Assembly (NCBI GenBank): GCA_964569795.1
Contig: CAZMVB010000065.1
Location: 1-8,844, forward strand
From: JAHJDS01 sp964569795
GTDB taxonomy: Bacteria > Desulfobacterota > Desulfarculia > Desulfarculales > JAHJDS01
Reading direction: 5' to 3'
Length of the DNA: 8,844 bases
Made by a program: the position numbers and the translations under genes. The notes beneath the pieces are model-generated. The model ran no database searches and was not told the DNA's origin. It saw nothing but the letters and a program-made list of their open reading frames with translations. This document shows positions 5,411 through 8,844 of this stretch, in pieces (the stretch's first letter is position 1; every line of letters starts with the position of its first letter).

Positions 5411-6583
5411 ATGGCCCCGACACTTTTTCCTTTCGACCTGAGCACCCCGAGCCAAATCCTGTCCAAATACTCCGAGTGGCTCTACTTCACGCTTTGCCTG
5501 GTCTTCTTTATCTCCATAGCCGGCGTTACCCTCCGCAAGCACTTCGACCGGCCGTATGTCAAGCCGCTCATCGTGTCCGTCGGCCTTATCCTGACCGTGG
5601 CCGTGTTCATGGCCAAGGACCGGATCGCCCTCATCATCGGCGGCTGGGGATTGTTAGGCACTACCTTGCTGGCCTTGATGGCGGCCTTCATTCCCTTCGG
5701 ATTGGCCCGCGGGTTTGGTCTGCCAACCGGGCGCGCCTTTTTTCTGACATACATCCCGTTCTACATTTTGTCCCTGGCCAAGTTCCCACAGCTCCACCAG
5801 TGGCTGGCCAGCAACAACCTCGGCCTCATCAGCCTCGGGCTGCTAGTCCTCTTTATCGTGGCGGTCTGGCAACTCGTCAGCTTTCGCCGGCAAGGATTCA
5901 AGTCACCTGATAACTGGGTAAGGAATAACTCTCCCCATCGTCCCGCGATTGATAAGGAGGTCCGCCTAGCAGCCGGAGAAGAGAGGGTTTTGAAGCACGA
6001 GGGAATCCGGCTCACCAAACATGACCTGCGAACTATCGAGGACATGGAGAACGCCTTGTCCGAGGTCCAGACTGTCCTCAGTCGTCATGCCAATAACTTG
6101 GATCGCGACGACCGGGAGCGGATCGCCAAGCTGCTTCGTAATGTGGCTGCTGGAGAACGTCTTTTCAAACAGGACCTCGACCGACTTCACAAGGCCTTCC
6201 AGAAGGTCTGGATTTTAGACCACCAGACCATTACCGAGATTAAGGAGCGTATGAAGCAAGCCAAGGGCAAACATCGGAGGCTGCTGAAAGCAGAGTTTGA
6301 TAGAGAGCAGGAAAAATTGAATATCGAAGACGCGACCAATGATCTGCAATCCAAGCTCGATCACAATTTAAAGACATTCGATTATGTTCTGACAGAGGCT
6401 ATTGATCACTTTCGGACGTCGCCCTATCCAGCGTCAGACGCTAAGCCTCAGATTACCCAGGCCCGACAAGCCCTCCAGCAAATCAAAACCATCCTCTCAG
6501 TATTGAGGGACTTCGAGCAACGGTTGCTACACCTGGCTAAATCCGAGGCCACCCTGCTTGAGGCCGAGCGGAAGGCTGCTTGA
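5411..6583 (+). CDS. Unrecognised multipass membrane protein with long helical cytoplasmic-type tail
   Basis: A 390-residue protein that I do not recognise. Five hydrophobic segments are visible in the N-terminal 40 percent: about residues 23-41, 51-68, 72-98, 109-124 and 136-156. After the fifth comes a positively charged stretch (SFRRQGFK), suggesting that the rest is cytoplasmic. Residues about 180-390 are charged, Leu-rich and almost free of Pro and Gly apart from one break (RTSPYPASD, about 336-344). This is the look of long alpha-helices or coiled coil, e.g. IEDMENALSEVQTVLSRH and LKAEFDREQEKLNIED. No catalytic motif is evident. GAGGT sits very close to the ATG at 5411, which makes the start slightly uncertain. 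Codon use is less GC-biased than in the polysaccharide genes, which suggests a different origin. The layout resembles signalling, scaffold or phage-defence membrane proteins, but this is not a functional assignment. Confidence 0.8.
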   Translation: MAPTLFPFDLSTPSQILSKYSEWLYFTLCLVFFISIAGVTLRKHFDRPYVKPLIVSVGLILTVAVFMAKDRIALIIGGWGLLGTTLLALMAAFIPFGLARGFGLPTGRAFFLTYIPFYILSLAKFPQLHQWLASNNLGLISLGLLVLFIVAVWQLVSFRRQGFKSPDNWVRNNSPHRPAIDKEVRLAAGEERVLKHEGIRLTKHDLRTIEDMENALSEVQTVLSRHANNLDRDDRERIAKLLRNVAAGERLFKQDLDRLHKAFQKVWILDHQTITEIKERMKQAKGKHRRLLKAEFDREQEKLNIEDATNDLQSKLDHNLKTFDYVLTEAIDHFRTSPYPASDAKPQITQARQALQQIKTILSVLRDFEQRLLHLAKSEATLLEAERKAA

Positions 6584-6946
6584 GACACAGGCCTCGATAG
6601 AACAAGACCCCCAGATGTTTCTTGGTCTGCACCACCTGAAAACTACCTGGTGAATGTCCATATATTGATTTTGGAAGTCGCCTGTCGAGTTTGGAGAGGA
6701 GAGATATGTTTACTCTCGGCGAGGGCCATGTTTGCCAAGGTATGTTCGGGCTATGTAAAATGAGCGAGTAATTGAGGTTGCTCTGGACCGACTGCATTGA
6801 ATATCAATTGTTCAAGTTGGATGGGACCAGAACTCCATCTTATAAATCAGCCCCAAGATTGCCAAAGCCGCTGACGACATACAGCCTGGTACCGCAAGAA
6901 GTCCGGCAAAAAGGCGGTGATCCAATAGAACGCTTCTGCCACGCCG
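6584..6946. other. Long gene-poor gap between convergent genes
   Basis: About 360 bp lie between the membrane-protein gene and the oppositely oriented secreted-protein gene. Short inverted repeats are present: CGAGGCC (6544-6550, in the end of the gene) with GGCCTCG (6590-6596), and a CACCA/TGGTG pair near 6630-6655. None has a T tract, so no terminator is called for either gene. Short open frames here lack ribosome sites and recognisable motifs. The stretch could be decayed coding DNA or an untranslated region. Confidence 0.4.
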
Positions 6947-7693
6947 TCACTTTAGGAGGATTTTCAGGCTCCCGCCATTCCCGGGTGCCGGTCCGGTGCT
7001 TGCCGTGTCCAAGTCCCTTAGGGTGACAAAGTAGTCCCCCGGCGTCCGCACGCGGCAGCGGAACTCCTCCCAGGAATTCTTCCGCGCCCGCGTCGCCAGA
7101 ATTATCCTGCCGCTCGGGTCCCCGACCATCACTTCCACCGCCCGGTCACCGCTGTTATCCGCGCCGTTACGTACCCTAACGACCACGGTTCTGACGCCTT
7201 TGGGGACCGTGAAACCTATGTCGATCCGCCTTTCGGGAGAACGGGGGCAGGCAAGGCACCAGTGAATCGGTCCGATGGAGCGCGGAATCTCCGGGGCAAG
7301 GGTTTCATTGGTGGTCTGGGAACCTTTTAGGGGGCCAAGCCAGGTGAAGGTGGTGGTGTGCGGAGTGCCCCGCGGATCGATGGTGGGGCCTCTCCGGTGC
7401 TTAAAGGAAGGCCGGGCGGGAAATTCGTGCCGGTACCCGTTGGGCCAGTTGGTGATGATCGTCGAACCTTGCAGCCTCCATTTACCAACGTGCTTCGGGT
7501 CCCGTATGCCAATCGCTCGGCCGTCAGGCCACAGAGTAATATCATCGGTGAACGATCCGTACTGATAGCGCCAGCGACCAACGGGCGATTGAGCGCTGGC
7601 GGGGCCAGTCGTCACGGCGACCAGAGCGATGGTCAATGCGCCAAGCGCAACCCAGTGCAAACGCAGAATTTGAGGCAACCTCAATATATACAC
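6947..7693 (-). CDS. Unrecognised secreted protein with Sec signal peptide
   Basis: A 248-residue protein opening with a clear Sec signal peptide: a basic N-region, a hydrophobic core (HWVALGALTIALVAVTT) and a likely signal-peptidase I site at ASA-QS, after residue 34. The mature N-terminal part (about 38-95) has evenly spaced Trp and Gly (GRWRYQYG, LWPDGRA, GKWRLQGS, NWPNGYRHEF), suggesting a small beta-sheet domain. The C-terminal part (about 155-248) alternates hydrophobic residues in a beta-sandwich manner (VRTVVVRVRNG, AVEVMVGDPSGRIIL, GDYFVTLRDLD), like binding or pre-peptidase C-terminal type domains. HWCLACP (144-150) holds two Cys that could form a disulfide. No enzyme motif is seen and I cannot name a family. 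The start is GTG at 7693 with AAAGGA three bases upstream; a TTG three codons later has better spacing. A strong promoter lies upstream. Confidence 0.75.
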   Translation of the reverse strand: MYILRLPQILRLHWVALGALTIALVAVTTGPASAQSPVGRWRYQYGSFTDDITLWPDGRAIGIRDPKHVGKWRLQGSTIITNWPNGYRHEFPARPSFKHRRGPTIDPRGTPHTTTFTWLGPLKGSQTTNETLAPEIPRSIGPIHWCLACPRSPERRIDIGFTVPKGVRTVVVRVRNGADNSGDRAVEVMVGDPSGRIILATRARKNSWEEFRCRVRTPGDYFVTLRDLDTASTGPAPGNGGSLKILLK

Positions 7694-7712
7694 GCTTCCT
7701 TTCCGTAGTGCA

Positions 7713-7730
7713 CGGCCCTTTCCCGGGCCG
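7713..7730 (-). promoter_or_regulatory. Hairpin just upstream of the secreted-protein ribosome site
   Basis: CGGCCC and GGGCCG arms of 6 bp with a 6-nt loop end about 20 nt before the GTG start, within the mRNA leader. It could influence translation, but it may simply reflect GC-rich sequence. Confidence 0.3.
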
Positions 7731-7845
7731 CTCCAGTGTGCTGGCCGACCGTGTTGCTGACGCGGATGGAACCGTCCCGCTTATTCCGAAGGCTAGGTTT
7801 TGTTGAGTTGCGCGGCCAGGTCCGGAATTTGTTGTATATTTTAGT

Positions 7846-7874
7846 ATTATAGCGCATCCGGTTCCCTGGATCAA
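7846..7874 (-). promoter_or_regulatory. Strong sigma70-type promoter of the secreted-protein gene
   Basis: On the minus strand, TTGATC (7874-7869), a 17-bp spacer and a perfect TATAAT (7851-7846) are followed by an AT-rich start region. Transcription would begin near 7839, giving a leader of about 145 nt before the GTG start. Confidence 0.7.
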
Positions 7875-8119
7875 GAGAAACCTCACGCTGCCAGTCTAAT
7901 GGACGTCACACCGAATTCGGCCCAGCTGGCGGATGAAGGTATGGCCTCACTCTGTTGACTCCCGTCCGTATTGAAAAAGTCAAGATAGTGGTCCAGATAC
8001 GAGACTATCGCCGAATCAAGATATGTCCCCAAAGGGGCCCAGGACCTGGGGCCCGCGGATCGGTTCGTCTATCCTGAAAGGGGGCCCGCCATCAGGCTAG
8101 CCTTACCGGCAACCCTAAA
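7875..8119. other. Repeat-bearing gap upstream of the recombinase gene
   Basis: No gene is seen. It contains a direct repeat TCAAGATA (7980-7987 and 8016-8023, 36 bp apart), an inverted pair GATAGT/ACTATC (7984-7989 and 8004-8009), and a near-palindrome GGGCCCAGG-A-CCTGGGGCCC (8035-8054). The word GGGGCCCGC recurs once more about 34 bp downstream. A TTGACT box at 7955-7960 lacks a good -10 partner. Clustered repeats beside a recombinase can be arm or regulator sites, which is an inference. Confidence 0.35.
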
Positions 8120-8132
8120 AGGAGGGACGACC

Positions 8133-8844
8133 ATGCAGGTGTCAAGAGCCGTCGACCTGTGGCTCAACCACCACCGCGCTCACTCCAGGGCCAACACCGT
8201 CAGGTCCTACGAATCGGTGATCCTGAAGTTCCTTCGACTCCATGGAGGCCGCGACATCGCCTCGATCACCACCGACGAGGTCATGGCCTTCTTGAACCGC
8301 ATCACCGCCAACACCAAGCCGTTTACCAAGCGGTCCCGATATTCATACCTGACCTCCTTTTTCAACTTCGTCAAATACGATCTCGAAGAGTCGATTCAGA
8401 ACCCGTGTGACACCCCCCTGATCAAGAAGCTCTTCCGGCCAGCCGCCAATATCACCTGGAACCATCTAGAGAAGGAGATCGTGGACGAGGCGATCTTCAA
8501 AACCAAGCTTCAACGAGACCGCCTACTCCTGGAACTGATGGCCCGAGGGGGCATGAGAATCGGTGAGGTCCTGAAACTGGAACCGCGTGACGTGGAAGAT
8601 CAGAAGCTGTCTCTCCGAAACCCCAAGAGCGGCCGGCCGCAAGAACACGTCTTCCTGCCCCGCAAGGTGGCCATTCGTCTGCAGCAATACATCACTGCCC
8701 ACGAGATCCTGGAAAACGAACGCATTTTCAAACTCAGCTACGCCGGTGCCCGAGCGATCGTGATTCGGGCGGGGAAGGTGGCTGGTATCCATCTGAGGCC
8801 GCATGACCTGAGGCGCTTCGCGGCCACCCATGCCTCGCGGTCAG
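8133..8844 (+). CDS. Tyrosine recombinase / phage-type integrase, partial at right edge
   Basis: 237 codons are visible before the frame leaves the window. Residues 1 to about 90 form the SAM-like core-binding domain (VDLWLNHHRAHSRANTVRSY, then LTSFFNFVKYDLEESIQNP). The catalytic domain follows: the first catalytic Arg is R142 in ARGGMRIGEVLKL, the beta-hairpin Lys is probably K165 in NPKSGRPQEHVFLP, and the HxxR box is HDLRR with H224 and R227. The second His/Trp and the Tyr nucleophile should lie just beyond the window. These enzymes cut and rejoin DNA through a 3'-phosphotyrosine link. The start is certain: a full AGGAGG at 8120-8125 lies 7 nt before the ATG at 8133. XerC/D-like length and domain order are consistent, but a genomic-island integrase is equally likely given the tRNA and orphan genes to the left. 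The upstream promoter is not obvious. Confidence 0.93.
   Translation, partial: MQVSRAVDLWLNHHRAHSRANTVRSYESVILKFLRLHGGRDIASITTDEVMAFLNRITANTKPFTKRSRYSYLTSFFNFVKYDLEESIQNPCDTPLIKKLFRPAANITWNHLEKEIVDEAIFKTKLQRDRLLLELMARGGMRIGEVLKLEPRDVEDQKLSLRNPKSGRPQEHVFLPRKVAIRLQQYITAHEILENERIFKLSYAGARAIVIRAGKVAGIHLRPHDLRRFAATHASRS

Noticed and set aside
6772..7026. An 84-codon plus-strand open frame in the gap before the secreted-protein gene
   Set aside because: It has a TTG start without a ribosome site, shows no motif, and overlaps the 3' end of the better-supported secreted-protein gene.
7542..7886. A 114-codon minus-strand frame covering the secreted-protein leader
   Set aside because: It would start upstream of the predicted transcription start and overlaps the signal-peptide gene in another frame.

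Overview
The window is GC-rich chromosomal DNA, probably from a Gram-negative-type bacterium. The cell-surface polysaccharide genes and general style would fit Desulfobacterota or a similar lineage, but no marker here fixes the taxonomy. It divides into three blocks.

(1) Positions 1-4331, minus strand: the start of a surface-polysaccharide (EPS/O-antigen type) operon. A promoter with a perfect TTGACA box is followed by two adjacent 15-bp palindromes that look like operators, then a GC-rich leader with terminator-like hairpins. The genes follow in order: a winged-helix (MarR/EPS-type) regulator carrying an added Rossmann-like domain; a specialised NusG paralogue (RfaH/UpxY/LoaP type) overlapping it by 4 nt; a DegT/DnrJ/EryC1/StrS aminotransferase (WbpE-like); and a fused dehydrogenase-acetyltransferase (WbpB-like plus WbpD-like) that runs off the left edge. 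The last two are the enzymes that build the 3-acetamido group of UDP-2,3-diacetamido-2,3-dideoxyglucuronic acid. The two regulators at the head suggest control by both repression and processive antitermination. The intergenic gaps contain marked hairpins, including three in a row after the nusG-like gene and a mutually exclusive pair after wbpE.

(2) Positions 4453-5264, plus strand: housekeeping-type DNA. A YacP/Rae1-family NYN-domain RNase-like gene with its own terminator is followed by a complete tRNA-Phe(GAA) gene with a clear promoter, encoded CCA and an intrinsic terminator.

(3) Positions 5265-8844: a change of character. Base composition is visibly less GC-rich, genes are sparse, and gaps are long. 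It holds an unrecognised five-helix membrane protein with a long helical tail (plus), an unrecognised secreted protein with a strong promoter (minus), and the N-terminal two-thirds of a tyrosine recombinase (plus) cut by the right edge. A tRNA 3' end followed by orphan genes and an integrase suggests a genomic island, but no duplicated tRNA end is visible in the window.

The most interesting system is the regulatory head of the polysaccharide operon: tandem operators, leader attenuator, sensor-like repressor, NusG paralogue and structured intergenic RNAs.
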